A stretch of 64,000 bases of DNA, taken from assembly GCA_965242485.1 (NCBI GenBank), contig CBDESM010000003.1, positions 682,001 to 746,000 of the forward strand. The letters are read 5' to 3'. The stretch comes from CBDESM01 sp965242485. GTDB taxonomy: Bacteria > Chloroflexota > Dehalococcoidia > Bin125. Shown piece by piece: positions 30,901 through 39,005 of the stretch. A model generated the notes under the pieces. That model had not been told where the DNA came from. It did no database searches and saw only the letters and a program-made list of their open reading frames with translations. Position 1 is the first letter of the stretch. Each line of letters opens with the position of its first letter. Made by a program: the position numbers and the translations under genes.

Positions 30901-31049
30901 CCCAACTGGGCCCGGATTCGGCGCTGGAGCCGGCGGCGAGACCGCGGCTGCGCAGCCGCGCGGGGCTTTCCCGGCCGGGCCGGGCGGATTGCGGGCGGCG
31001 GCTAATCCCAGCTGGGCTTGGATTCGGCGCTGGAGCCGGTGGCGAGGCC
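30901..31049. repeat. Direct repeat: copy of the 3' end of the enoyl-CoA hydratase gene
   Basis: The 43 bp at 31007-31049, which encode the last codons of the hydratase on the minus strand, recur at 30901-30943 in the adjacent non-coding gap with five mismatches. The copies are 106 bp apart. Reading the downstream copy in the same frame gives AGSSAESGPSW in place of the gene's TGSSAESKPSW. It looks like a partial duplication of the gene's 3' end. Confidence 0.85.
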
Positions 31050-31925
31050 ACGGTCGTGCGGGGCCTCGGAGCGGGCGCCGCGGAAGTCGCGGAAGGGGCC
31101 GTCGCGCCACTCGAGCGCGCCCTTGAGCCCGTCGCGGGCGACGCGCTCGCGCCACTCGCCGGCTTCGGGGCGGTGCTTGGACATCGCCTCGACATCGGTG
31201 CCGGAGATCATCGCGGTCTTGTAGCCCATGATCTCGAAGGCGCGGTTGACGGCGCGCTTGGAGTACATCAGCAGGTGGTTGTCGATGTTCGCCATGCGCT
31301 GGGCGAACTCCATCGTGAATTCGTCCAGTTCGTCGGCCGGCATCGAGTAGTTGGCCCAGCCCCAGCGGGTCATGTCGGCGCCGGAATGGGGGTCGCCGAC
31401 GTAGGCGAACTCGCGGGCCTTGGCCTGCGGCAGATGCCAGGGCGCCCACATCGCGTCCATCGTGCCCATCGCGCGCACGGGCGGGTAGCCGACCTGGCAG
31501 TCGTCGGCGACGATGCGGAGATCGCAGGCGGAGGCGAGCTCGGTCGCGCCGGCGAGGCAGTAGCCGTGGACCTGCGCGATCACGGGCTTGGCCAGTTCCC
31601 AGATGATGAAGTTGCCCATCACCGCGTGGCGCGACCAGTCGTAGTGCTGCGGGTGGGTCGTGCCCGTGTCGGGCATGTGCGAGAACTCGCTGACGAAGGG
31701 CGAATCGGAGGGCGAGGGCTGGAGGTCGTAGCCGGCGGAGAAGGCGCGGCCGGCGCCCTTGACGATGACGACGCCGATGGCGGGGTCGGACTCGGCGCGC
31801 TTGAGCCCGTGGAAGAGCTCCCCGCGCAACTCGTTCGAGAGCGCGTTCAGCTTCTCCGGCCGGTTCAGCGTCACGGTCGCCACGCGCCGATCGGTGTCGT
31901 AGCGGATGAATTCGTAGTCGCTCAT
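31002..31925 (-). CDS. Enoyl-CoA hydratase/isomerase family protein
   Basis: 307 residues. The crotonase fold is shown by VATVTLNRPEKLNALS, the oxyanion-hole segments GAGRAFSAGYDL and QVHGYCLAGATELASACDLRIV, and a long helical C-terminus. One of the two catalytic glutamates of hydratases is present (ATELAS). The second position is changed: VGYPPVRAMG reads Pro where FGxPE is usual. It may be an isomerase, hydrolase or other crotonase-fold enzyme rather than a hydratase. It is divergent from a second crotonase gene. Confidence 0.88.
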   Translation of the reverse strand: MSDYEFIRYDTDRRVATVTLNRPEKLNALSNELRGELFHGLKRAESDPAIGVVIVKGAGRAFSAGYDLQPSPSDSPFVSEFSHMPDTGTTHPQHYDWSRHAVMGNFIIWELAKPVIAQVHGYCLAGATELASACDLRIVADDCQVGYPPVRAMGTMDAMWAPWHLPQAKAREFAYVGDPHSGADMTRWGWANYSMPADELDEFTMEFAQRMANIDNHLLMYSKRAVNRAFEIMGYKTAMISGTDVEAMSKHRPEAGEWRERVARDGLKGALEWRDGPFRDFRGARSEAPHDRGLATGSSAESKPSWD

Positions 31926-32010
31926 GCAGCGCCTCCTCGGAATGCCCGCAGTCTAGTGCGGGGCGTGCGAGCCGCGGGCGCGAAGGGGGACAGCGAGTAG
32001 CCTGCGGGGC

Positions 32011-32814
32011 ATGGCGGACTTGACGACGGGGACGGTTTCGTTCGAGGTCGCGGAGCGCGTGGCGACGGTGACGCTGACGCGGCCCGAGGCGATGAACGCG
32101 CTGGACCCGGAGACGATCGCGGCGCTGGCCGAGTGCTGGCTGGAGATCCGGGACAACCCGGAGATCTGGGCGGCGGTGGTGACGGGCGAGGGGAACCGCG
32201 CGTTCTGCGCAGGGGCGGATCTGAAGAAGACGATCCCGGCGCGGCCGGGGGCGACGGATGCGAACTGGCCGATCTTCCAGCCTTCGGCGCGGCAGGCGAT
32301 CGACAACGGGATGCAGATCTGGAAGCCGATCGTGGCGGCGGTGAACGGCTACTGCCTGGGGGCCGGGCTGACGCTGCTGTCGATGTGCGACATCCGGATC
32401 GCGGCGGAGCACGCGGAGTTCGGGCTGCCGGAGGTGCGGCGGGGGATCGTGCCGACGCTGGGGGCGACGCAGCGGCTGACGCGGCAGCTGCCCTGGTCGG
32501 TGGCGATGGAGCTGCTGCTGCTCGGCGACCACATTTCGGCGCGACGGGCGTACGAGTGCGGCATGATCAACAAGGTCGTGCCGTCGGGCGGGGAGCTGGC
32601 GGAGGCGCATGCGACGGCGCGGCGCTTCACGGAGGGCGCGCCGCTGACGCAGCGGGCGATCAAGGAGGCCGCCGTCCGCGGGCTGTCGCTGCCGATCGAC
32701 GAGGGCATCCGCCTGGAGGAGCTGCTCAGCGCGCACATCCGGCGCACGGAAGATTTCAAGGAAGGCCCCAAGGCCTTCGCGGAGAAACGCGACCCTGAGT
32801 ACCGGGGCAACTGA
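32011..32814 (+). CDS. Enoyl-CoA hydratase/isomerase family protein (second)
   Basis: 267 residues, standard length. It has VATVTLTRPEAMNALD, the oxyanion loops EGNRAFCAGADLKK and VNGYCLGAGLTLLSMCDIRIAAE, and FGLPEVRRGIVPTLGATQRL. The Glu of the FGLPE motif is kept, but the first catalytic Glu (GGxxEL position) is Thr here (GLTLLS). This is the reverse of the loss in its neighbour. The substrate is unknown. The gene is followed by a luciferase-like gene 20 bp downstream, so these probably form an operon. Confidence 0.9.
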   Translation: MADLTTGTVSFEVAERVATVTLTRPEAMNALDPETIAALAECWLEIRDNPEIWAAVVTGEGNRAFCAGADLKKTIPARPGATDANWPIFQPSARQAIDNGMQIWKPIVAAVNGYCLGAGLTLLSMCDIRIAAEHAEFGLPEVRRGIVPTLGATQRLTRQLPWSVAMELLLLGDHISARRAYECGMINKVVPSGGELAEAHATARRFTEGAPLTQRAIKEAAVRGLSLPIDEGIRLEELLSAHIRRTEDFKEGPKAFAEKRDPEYRGN

Positions 32815-32833
32815 CCGAGACGAGGAGACCGAG

Positions 32834-33784
32834 ATGAGATTGACGTTCGGCGCGCAGATTCCGGGCAACCAGACGCAGTGGGCGGCGATGAAGGACACCG
32901 CGCAGGCGATGGACGCGACGCGCTGGCACTCGGCCTGGACCTACGACCATTTCGTGCCGCCGCTGGCGTTCATGGACGAGACCGCCGACTCGCTGGAGGG
33001 CTGGACGGCGCTCACGGCGATCGGCGCGGTGACCGAGACGCTGATGCTGGGCACGCTGGTGAGCGGCGTGACCTACCGCAACCCCGGCCTCGTGGCGAAG
33101 ATGACGGCGACGCTGGACCACATCACCGAGGGACGGGCGATCCTCGGCATCGGGGCGGCCTGGCACGAGCGCGAGCACGCCGCCTACGGCTGGGATTTCC
33201 CGGCGCTGAAGGAGCGTTCGGATCGGCTGGAGGAGGCCTGCAACCTGATCCGCCAGCTCTTCCACGGGCCCGGCCCGGTCGACTTCCAAGGCGAGCACTA
33301 CCGGCTCGGCAGCGCGCCCTTCGCGCCGCGGGTGCATCCGCGGCACGCGGAGCGGACGGGCGGCGACTTCATCCAGATCATGGTCGGCGGCAACGGCGAG
33401 AAGCGGACGCTGCGCACGCTGGGGCGCTACGGCGACATCCTCAACGCGCGGGGGACGCCGGAGGAAGTGGCGCACAAGATCGCCGTGGTGAGCAAGCACG
33501 CCGAGGATTTCGGGCGCGACCCGTCGGAGATCGTGAAGACGACGGTGATGCGGCCGGCGCTGGTCGAGGACGGGGCCAAGATCGCGCGGCTGCGCGACGT
33601 CCACGGCGAGGGGATGAGCGACGAGCAGAAGGCGCGGCTGCCGATCGGCCCGGCCGAGCACCTGATCTCGCTGTTCGAGGAGTACGAGGCGGTCGGCGTC
33701 GAGGGTTTCGTCTTCGAGTCGATCCCCAACAATCCCAAGCTCTACGAAGCGTTCGACGAGCAGGTGCTCTCGGCCTTCGAGTAA
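32834..33784 (+). CDS. Luciferase-like (LLM class) flavin/F420-dependent oxidoreductase
   Basis: 316 residues with the luciferase TIM barrel: WTYDHFVPP near the N-terminus, LMLGTLVSGVTYRNPGLVAKMTATLDHITEGRAILGIGAAW, and QIMVGGNGEKRTLRTLGRYGDI. This pattern is typical of F420-dependent members of actinobacteria and Chloroflexota. Its position directly after a crotonase-like gene suggests a role in breaking down an acyl-CoA or related substrate. The ATG follows a GGAGACCGAG site. Confidence 0.88.
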   Translation: MRLTFGAQIPGNQTQWAAMKDTAQAMDATRWHSAWTYDHFVPPLAFMDETADSLEGWTALTAIGAVTETLMLGTLVSGVTYRNPGLVAKMTATLDHITEGRAILGIGAAWHEREHAAYGWDFPALKERSDRLEEACNLIRQLFHGPGPVDFQGEHYRLGSAPFAPRVHPRHAERTGGDFIQIMVGGNGEKRTLRTLGRYGDILNARGTPEEVAHKIAVVSKHAEDFGRDPSEIVKTTVMRPALVEDGAKIARLRDVHGEGMSDEQKARLPIGPAEHLISLFEEYEAVGVEGFVFESIPNNPKLYEAFDEQVLSAFE

Positions 33785-33823
33785 CCGCGACCGGCACGCC
33801 AGCCGCCGGGGAAAGAGAACGCC

Positions 33824-35245
33824 ATGCGCAGAGTCGGACCTTTCATCCTCGCCGCCGCCCTGGCCGGAGCGCTCGCGGCCGCGGTCGCCGTCATCCTCAC
33901 CGTCGGCGGGCACGACGCGCCGCACGGCCCCGAGGCGCGGGTCTCGTACCAGCGGCTCGACGACGGCCGGGCGCGGCTGGCGGTGCAGTTCCGCCGCGAC
34001 GGCGGGGAATGGAGCGAGCGGGCCGCGCCGGCCCTGAACGTGGTGCCGGCCGACGCGCCGGCCGGGCGCTGGCTGAACAGCTCGCCCGTCGCGGTGCCGG
34101 AGCGCGTTCGAGAGTTCCTGACGCTGGGCATCCTCGACGAGTTCGGCGGGCGCGGCGGGGCCAACACGGTGCGCGCCGTGCAGCTGGCGATCCGCCACGT
34201 CAACAACGCCGGCGGCGTGCTGGGGCAGCCGGTGCGGCTGATCTGGGCCGACAACGTCGGGCTGGAGATCGCCCCGCTGGCGCTGGAGATGATCGAGGCC
34301 GGCGGCGTCGACGCGTTCATCGGCCCCGGCACCAGCAGCAACGCGACCATCATCGGCAACGAAGTGGCGGCGCAGACGCGGACGCCGTTCATCACGCCCT
34401 CGGGCACCTCGCCGACGCTGACCGATCTGCCCGACGACGGCTACGTCTTCCGCACGATCATTTCCGACGCCGCCCAAGGTCCGGCGCTGGCCGGGCTGGT
34501 CGCGGACGAGGGCTACGACAACGTCGCGGTCGCCTACCGCGACGACCCCTACGGGAACAGCCTGTTCGCGCTGTTCGAGGCCGCCTTCGACGGGACCATC
34601 ACCAGCGTCGCGATCGACCCGGACGACGAGGATCTGACCGACGAGCTGACCGAAGCCGCGAGCGGCGGCGCGGAAGTGCTGGTCGTGATCACCTTCACGG
34701 ACGACACGCTGAAGATCGTGCCGCAATCGCTCGACAACGGCATCTTCGAGAAGTTCATCTTCACCGACGGCAGCCGCTCGACGCGGCTCACGGAGGCGCA
34801 CGGCGAAGCGCTCGAAGGCGCGAAGGGCACCGCGCCGACCGGCCACAACCTGGCCGACGAGGAGACCGAGTGGGAGGCGGACTACATGGCGCTGCACGGC
34901 CTCGTCGACCGGACGGGCTTCGTGCAGGAGGCGTACGACGCGGCCGTGGCGCTGATGCTGGCGGCGGAGCTGGCCGGCTCGACCGACGGCACGGCGATCC
35001 GCGACGCGCTGCCGCGGGTCGCGGCCGGACCGGGCAAGCGCTACGCGGCGTCGGGCGACGGCATCGCGGCCGCCTTGGCGGCGATCCGCGGCGGCGGCGA
35101 GATCGACCTGGACGGGCAGGCGACGGACATCGATTGGGACGAAAACGGCGACATCAGGGCCAGCCTGATGAGCATCTGGCAGATCAGCGGGAGCGAGATC
35201 GAGGAAGTGCGCCAGTTCCCGGTCGACTTGGACAGCCCGGATTGA
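33824..35245 (+). CDS. LivJ-type solute-binding protein with N-terminal RWLNSSPV module (array 1)
   Basis: 473 residues. An N-terminal hydrophobic helix (residues 6-27) has no lipobox Cys, so the protein is either secreted or membrane-anchored. Residues about 38-90 form a module (ARVSYQRLDDGRARLAVQFR ... GRWLNSSPVAV) shared with the next two type-1 receptors. Residues about 97-470 are the type-1 periplasmic-binding fold: AIRHVNNAGGVLGQPVRLI, DAFIGPGTSSNAT, TPFITPSGTSPTLTD, YVFRTIISDAAQGPALA. This is the first receptor of a seven-gene array. Its TGA stop (35243-35245) is in frame with a second solute-binding domain. Confidence 0.9.
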   Translation: MRRVGPFILAAALAGALAAAVAVILTVGGHDAPHGPEARVSYQRLDDGRARLAVQFRRDGGEWSERAAPALNVVPADAPAGRWLNSSPVAVPERVREFLTLGILDEFGGRGGANTVRAVQLAIRHVNNAGGVLGQPVRLIWADNVGLEIAPLALEMIEAGGVDAFIGPGTSSNATIIGNEVAAQTRTPFITPSGTSPTLTDLPDDGYVFRTIISDAAQGPALAGLVADEGYDNVAVAYRDDPYGNSLFALFEAAFDGTITSVAIDPDDEDLTDELTEAASGGAEVLVVITFTDDTLKIVPQSLDNGIFEKFIFTDGSRSTRLTEAHGEALEGAKGTAPTGHNLADEETEWEADYMALHGLVDRTGFVQEAYDAAVALMLAAELAGSTDGTAIRDALPRVAAGPGKRYAASGDGIAAALAAIRGGGEIDLDGQATDIDWDENGDIRASLMSIWQISGSEIEEVRQFPVDLDSPD

Positions 35246-35926
35246 AAGGGCGATGCCGTCTCGATCGGCTCCTCGCCGAACTTCGCGCCGTTCACCTTCT
35301 TGGACGATGACGGCGAACTGGACGGCTTCGAGCGCGAGCTGGGCGACGAGCTCTGCCGGCGCGCCGGCTACGACTGCACCTGGATCATCGACGAATGGGC
35401 CGCCCTGATCGGCAACCTGCGCGCCGGCAAGTACGACCTGATCATCTCCGCGATGCCCCGCACCGCCGCCCGCGACGAGCTGATCGATTTCACGCAGGGC
35501 TACCACCCGCCGACCGACTTCGCCTACATCGCCCGCGCCGGCGCGGACGAAAGCGCCAGATCCGGCCGCGTCGCCGCGCTCGTCTCCACGATCGACGCCG
35601 AGTACGTGGCCGACCAGACCGACGCGACCCTCGTCACCTACGGCACCTATGACGCCGCCGTCGAGGCCGTCCGCGAGGGCGAGGCCGACGCCGCCTTCGC
35701 GGTCAAGGAGTACCTCCAAGCCTTCTTCGAGGGGAGCGGCGGCGCGCTGATCTTCGTCGGCGGCGACGTCTTCTTCGACGCCCAGCCGCAGGTCGGCTAC
35801 CGCGAAGGCGAAGGGGAGCTCGGCGGCGCGTTCGATGCCGCGATCAGCGCGATGAAGGCCGACGGCTCGCTCAATCGGCTGCTCGCCAAGTGGTTCGCCG
35901 ACGCCGATCCGGTCCCGCAGTACTAG
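35246..35926 (+). pseudogene. Family-3 solute-binding domain in frame after TGA, without its own start
   Basis: The frame of the preceding gene continues past its TGA and at once encodes a complete family-3 binding domain. It starts DAVSIGSSPNFAPFTF, then GFERELGDELCRRAGYDCTW, GKYDLIISAMPRTAARDELIDFTQGY, the second lobe VREGEADAAFAVKEYLQA, and ends FNRLLAKWFAD-like as LNRLLAKWFADADPV. There is no ATG or GTG in frame before the domain; the first possible start is a TTG at 35300, inside the fold. No signal peptide exists. Either this is the C-terminal half of a fused receptor read through the TGA, or a 5'-deleted remnant. A hairpin lies three bases after the TGA. Confidence 0.7.
35249..35277 (+). 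other. Stem-loop just after the in-frame TGA
   Basis: GGCGA at 35249-35253 pairs with TCGCC at 35273-35277, and GCCG at 35255-35258 pairs with CGGC at 35266-35269, around a 7-base loop with a 1x3 internal loop. No T tract follows, so it is not an obvious terminator. Downstream stem-loops can promote stop-codon readthrough, but GC-rich DNA forms such hairpins often. Confidence 0.35.
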
Positions 35927-35946
35927 CGACGGAACGGAGGCGGCAA

Positions 35947-37335
35947 GTGCGGCCCGCGGTCTGGATCCTGCTCGCCGCCGCGATCGGCGCGGCCGCCGGC
36001 ATCGCCGCGGCCGTGCTGCAGCCGGGCGGCGAGGCGCGCGTCTCACTGCGGACGCTCGAAGACGGGCGCGCGGAGGTCGCGATCCAGCTGCGCCGCGCCG
36101 ACGGCTCCTGGGGCGGACGCATCCTGCCCGACGCCCGCTTCTCACGGCCCGATGCGGAGCCGGGTCGCTGGCTCAACAGCTCCCCGGTCGCGCTCGACGG
36201 CGAGCCGCGGCCGCTGCGGCTGGGGCTGCTCGATCACTTCGGCGGGCACGGGGGCGTCACCTCGCTGCGCGCCGTCCGGCTGGCGATCAAGCACGTCAAT
36301 GAGGCCGGCGGCGTCTTCGGACAGCCGGTGGAGTTCGCTTGGCGGGACACGCTGGAAGCGCCGGTCTTCGATCAGGCGCTGGCGCTGATCGACGAGGAGG
36401 GAGTCCACGCGATCGTCGGGCCGGGCACGAGCAGCGACGCGCTCGACATCGGCCGCGCGATCGGCGCGGCGCGCGGGATCCCGCTGGTCACGCCCTCGGC
36501 GACGTCGCCGGCGGTGGCCGCGATCGACGACCGCGGGTACGTCTTCCGCTCGATCATCTCCGACGTCGCGCAGGGGCCGATCTTGGCGCGGCTCGCGGCC
36601 GACGAGGGCTACGGGCACGTGGCGGTCGCCTATCGCGACGACGCTTGGGGCGCGGGCCTGGCCGAGTCGTTCTTCGCCGCGTGGGACGGCCGCGCCGACC
36701 GGGTGCAGCTCGATCCGGAAGACGATTCCTACATCGACGAGCTGCGCGGGCTGGCCGGCGGCGGCGCTCCGGTGCTGATCGCGATCGCGTTCACGGGGCA
36801 GGCGATCCAGGTCGTCGGCGACGCGCTGGCCGGCGGGACCTTCGACGCGTTCATCTTCAGCGACGGCAGCCGCTCGCCGCGCCTGCTCGACGCCTTCCCG
36901 GAAGCGCTCGAGGGCGCGCTGGGCACGGCCCAGTACGGCGCGAACATCGCCGAGGAGGAGGGGCATTGGGAGCGCGACTACCTCGCCGAGTACGGCGAGC
37001 TGGAAACGCTGCCCTACGTGCGCGAGACCTACGACGCGGCCATCGCGCTGATGCTCGCCGCGGAATTGGCCGGCTCCGCCGACGGCGCGGCGATCCGCGA
37101 CGCCCTGCCGAAAGTCGGCGGCCCGCCGGGACGGCGCTTCCCGGCCTCCTCGTCCGGCGTCGCGGCCGCGCTCGCCGCGATCCGCGGCGGCGTCGAGATC
37201 GACCTCGACGGCGAGGCGACGAACCTCGACTGGGACGCGAACGGCGACGTGACCGGCGGGCTGATGAGCATCTGGCGCTTCGCCGACGGGGGCATCGAAG
37301 AGCTCCGCACCATCCCCGTCGACCTGTCCCGCTGA
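35947..37335 (+). CDS. LivJ-type solute-binding protein with RWLNSSPV module (array 2)
   Basis: 462 residues from the GTG at 35947, which has GGAGG 6 bases upstream. An uncleaved-type hydrophobic N-terminus (WILLAAAIGAAAGIAAAVL) lacks a lipobox. The shared module follows (ARVSLRTLEDGRAEVAIQLR ... GRWLNSSPVAL). The binding fold then shows AIKHVNEAGGVFGQPVEF, HAIVGPGTSSDAL, IPLVTPSATSPAVA and FRSIISDVAQGPILA. It closely parallels array member 1, indicating tandem duplication. Confidence 0.9.
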   Translation: MRPAVWILLAAAIGAAAGIAAAVLQPGGEARVSLRTLEDGRAEVAIQLRRADGSWGGRILPDARFSRPDAEPGRWLNSSPVALDGEPRPLRLGLLDHFGGHGGVTSLRAVRLAIKHVNEAGGVFGQPVEFAWRDTLEAPVFDQALALIDEEGVHAIVGPGTSSDALDIGRAIGAARGIPLVTPSATSPAVAAIDDRGYVFRSIISDVAQGPILARLAADEGYGHVAVAYRDDAWGAGLAESFFAAWDGRADRVQLDPEDDSYIDELRGLAGGGAPVLIAIAFTGQAIQVVGDALAGGTFDAFIFSDGSRSPRLLDAFPEALEGALGTAQYGANIAEEEGHWERDYLAEYGELETLPYVRETYDAAIALMLAAELAGSADGAAIRDALPKVGGPPGRRFPASSSGVAAALAAIRGGVEIDLDGEATNLDWDANGDVTGGLMSIWRFADGGIEELRTIPVDLSR

Positions 37336-37463
37336 GGCCGCCCTATCCTGCCCGCCGGCGGCTGCGAGGTCCCGGAGCTGAATCGCGCGGAAACGCGGCA
37401 TTCTCCCCTTCGCAGCGCTGATCGGCAACGCCGGCGGCGGACCCGGCCCGGAAGGGGCGCACC

Positions 37464-38894
37464 ATGACGAAACTCCTGCTCACCCTGCTCGCCGGCGTCC
37501 TGCTCGGCGCGGCCGTCTTGACTTACGCGCTCTCGTCGGATCACGGCGAGGGCGATGCGCGCGTGTCGATCCGCCGGCTGGCCGACGGCCGCAACGAGGT
37601 GGCGGTGCAATTCCGCGGCGCCGAAGGCGCGTGGGGCGAGCGGATCCGCCCCGAGTTCAACATCCAGCCCGCCGACGCCGAGCCGGGCCGTTGGCTCAAC
37701 AGTTCGCCCGTCGCGGGGGCGGGCGGGGGAGTTTCCTTCAAGCTGGGCATGCTCAGCATCCGCTCCGGGCCCTTCGCGGAGCTGGGCCGCCTGACCGAGC
37801 ACGGCGTCGAGCTGGCCGTCGCGCACGTCAACGCGGCCGGCGGCGTCTGGGGCCGCCCGGTCGAGCTCGCCATCGAGGACACCGGGCACGACGCCGAGGC
37901 GGCGGTCGGCCACGCGCGGCACCTCGTTTCCGTAACCGGCGTCCACGCCATCGTCGGCCCGCTGACCAGCGCGAGCGTCATCGCGGTCGGGGAGACCGTC
38001 GCGCCCGAACTCGGCGTGCCCGTCGTCTCGCCCTCGGCCAGCTCGCCCGCGATCGCGGATCTCGACGATCACGACTACGTCTTCCGCACGATCGTCTCCG
38101 ACGCGGCGCAGGCCGACGTGCTCGCGCAGCTGGCCCAAGACGAGGGCTACGACCGCGTCGCCGTCGTCTACCGCGACGACCTCTGGGGCCGCAGCCTGCA
38201 CGACCATTTCATCGCCCACTACCACGGCGAGTCCGCCTCGGTCGCGCTCGATCCCGACAAGGACGAGTACTTCGCCGAAGTCGTGGCCGCCGCCTCCCAC
38301 GGGGCGCGCGTGCTCGTGCTGCTCACCGTCCCGCACGAGACCATCCCGGTCCTCACCGCTTCGGCCGAACTCGGGGTCTTCGACACCTACCTCTTCGAGC
38401 ACACCAACAAGCGCATCGACATCTACGAGCTGCTGCCCGATGAGCTGGAGGACGCGGAAGGCGTCGCCTACATCGGCCGCCACGTGACCGAGGCCGAGGG
38501 GCACTGGGAGGCGGACTACCACGCGATGTTCGGCGAGGAAGAGCCCTTCTCGCCCTGGGCCCGCGAGGCCTACGACGCCGCGGTCGCGCTGATGCTCGCC
38601 GCCGAACGCGCCGGCTCGACCGACAGCACCCGCATCCGCAACGCGATGCGGGAAATCGCCGACCCGCCGGGCGAGCGCTTCCCCGCCTCGTCCGACGGCA
38701 TCGCCGGGGCCCTCGCCGCGATCCGCGCCGGCTCCGACATCGACCTCGACGGCGAGGCCACCTCGCTCGACTGGGGCCCGGACGGCGATCTCCTGAACGG
38801 CCATATGGAGTACTGGCAGTTCCACGAGGGCGAGATCATCACCATCCGCGACTTCGAGATCGAGTTCGCACACGCCGGGGAACCGCGCGAATAG
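37464..38894 (+). CDS. LivJ-type solute-binding protein with RWLNSSPV module (array 3)
   Basis: 476 residues. The N-terminus KLLLTLLAGVLLGAAVLTYAL is hydrophobic with no lipobox. The module ARVSIRRLADGRNEVAVQFR ... GRWLNSSPVAG follows. The fold has AVAHVNAAGGVWGRPVEL, HAIVGPLTSASVIAVGE and FRTIVSDAAQADVLAQLA. Unlike members 1 and 2 its binding-site region includes LLTVPHETIPVLTASAELGV and FEHTNKRIDIYELL, so the ligand probably differs. It is separated from member 2 by 128 bp, room for its own promoter. Confidence 0.9.
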   Translation: MTKLLLTLLAGVLLGAAVLTYALSSDHGEGDARVSIRRLADGRNEVAVQFRGAEGAWGERIRPEFNIQPADAEPGRWLNSSPVAGAGGGVSFKLGMLSIRSGPFAELGRLTEHGVELAVAHVNAAGGVWGRPVELAIEDTGHDAEAAVGHARHLVSVTGVHAIVGPLTSASVIAVGETVAPELGVPVVSPSASSPAIADLDDHDYVFRTIVSDAAQADVLAQLAQDEGYDRVAVVYRDDLWGRSLHDHFIAHYHGESASVALDPDKDEYFAEVVAAASHGARVLVLLTVPHETIPVLTASAELGVFDTYLFEHTNKRIDIYELLPDELEDAEGVAYIGRHVTEAEGHWEADYHAMFGEEEPFSPWAREAYDAAVALMLAAERAGSTDSTRIRNAMREIADPPGERFPASSDGIAGALAAIRAGSDIDLDGEATSLDWGPDGDLLNGHMEYWQFHEGEIITIRDFEIEFAHAGEPRE

Positions 38895-39005
38895 ACGCCG
38901 GGCGGCGGCTCCGCGACGGGTTCCGCGCGGGCGCGTGATATACAGCATCTGCAACGGGCGGCGCGGGCGCGCCGCCGAATCCGCCGACCGCGAAAACCGG
39001 GGGAA

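Noticed and set aside
35243..35245. TGA read as selenocysteine
   Set aside because: The hairpin after it lacks an obvious bacterial SECIS loop, no selenocysteine is expected at the end of a LivJ-type domain, and no selenocysteine genes are in the window.
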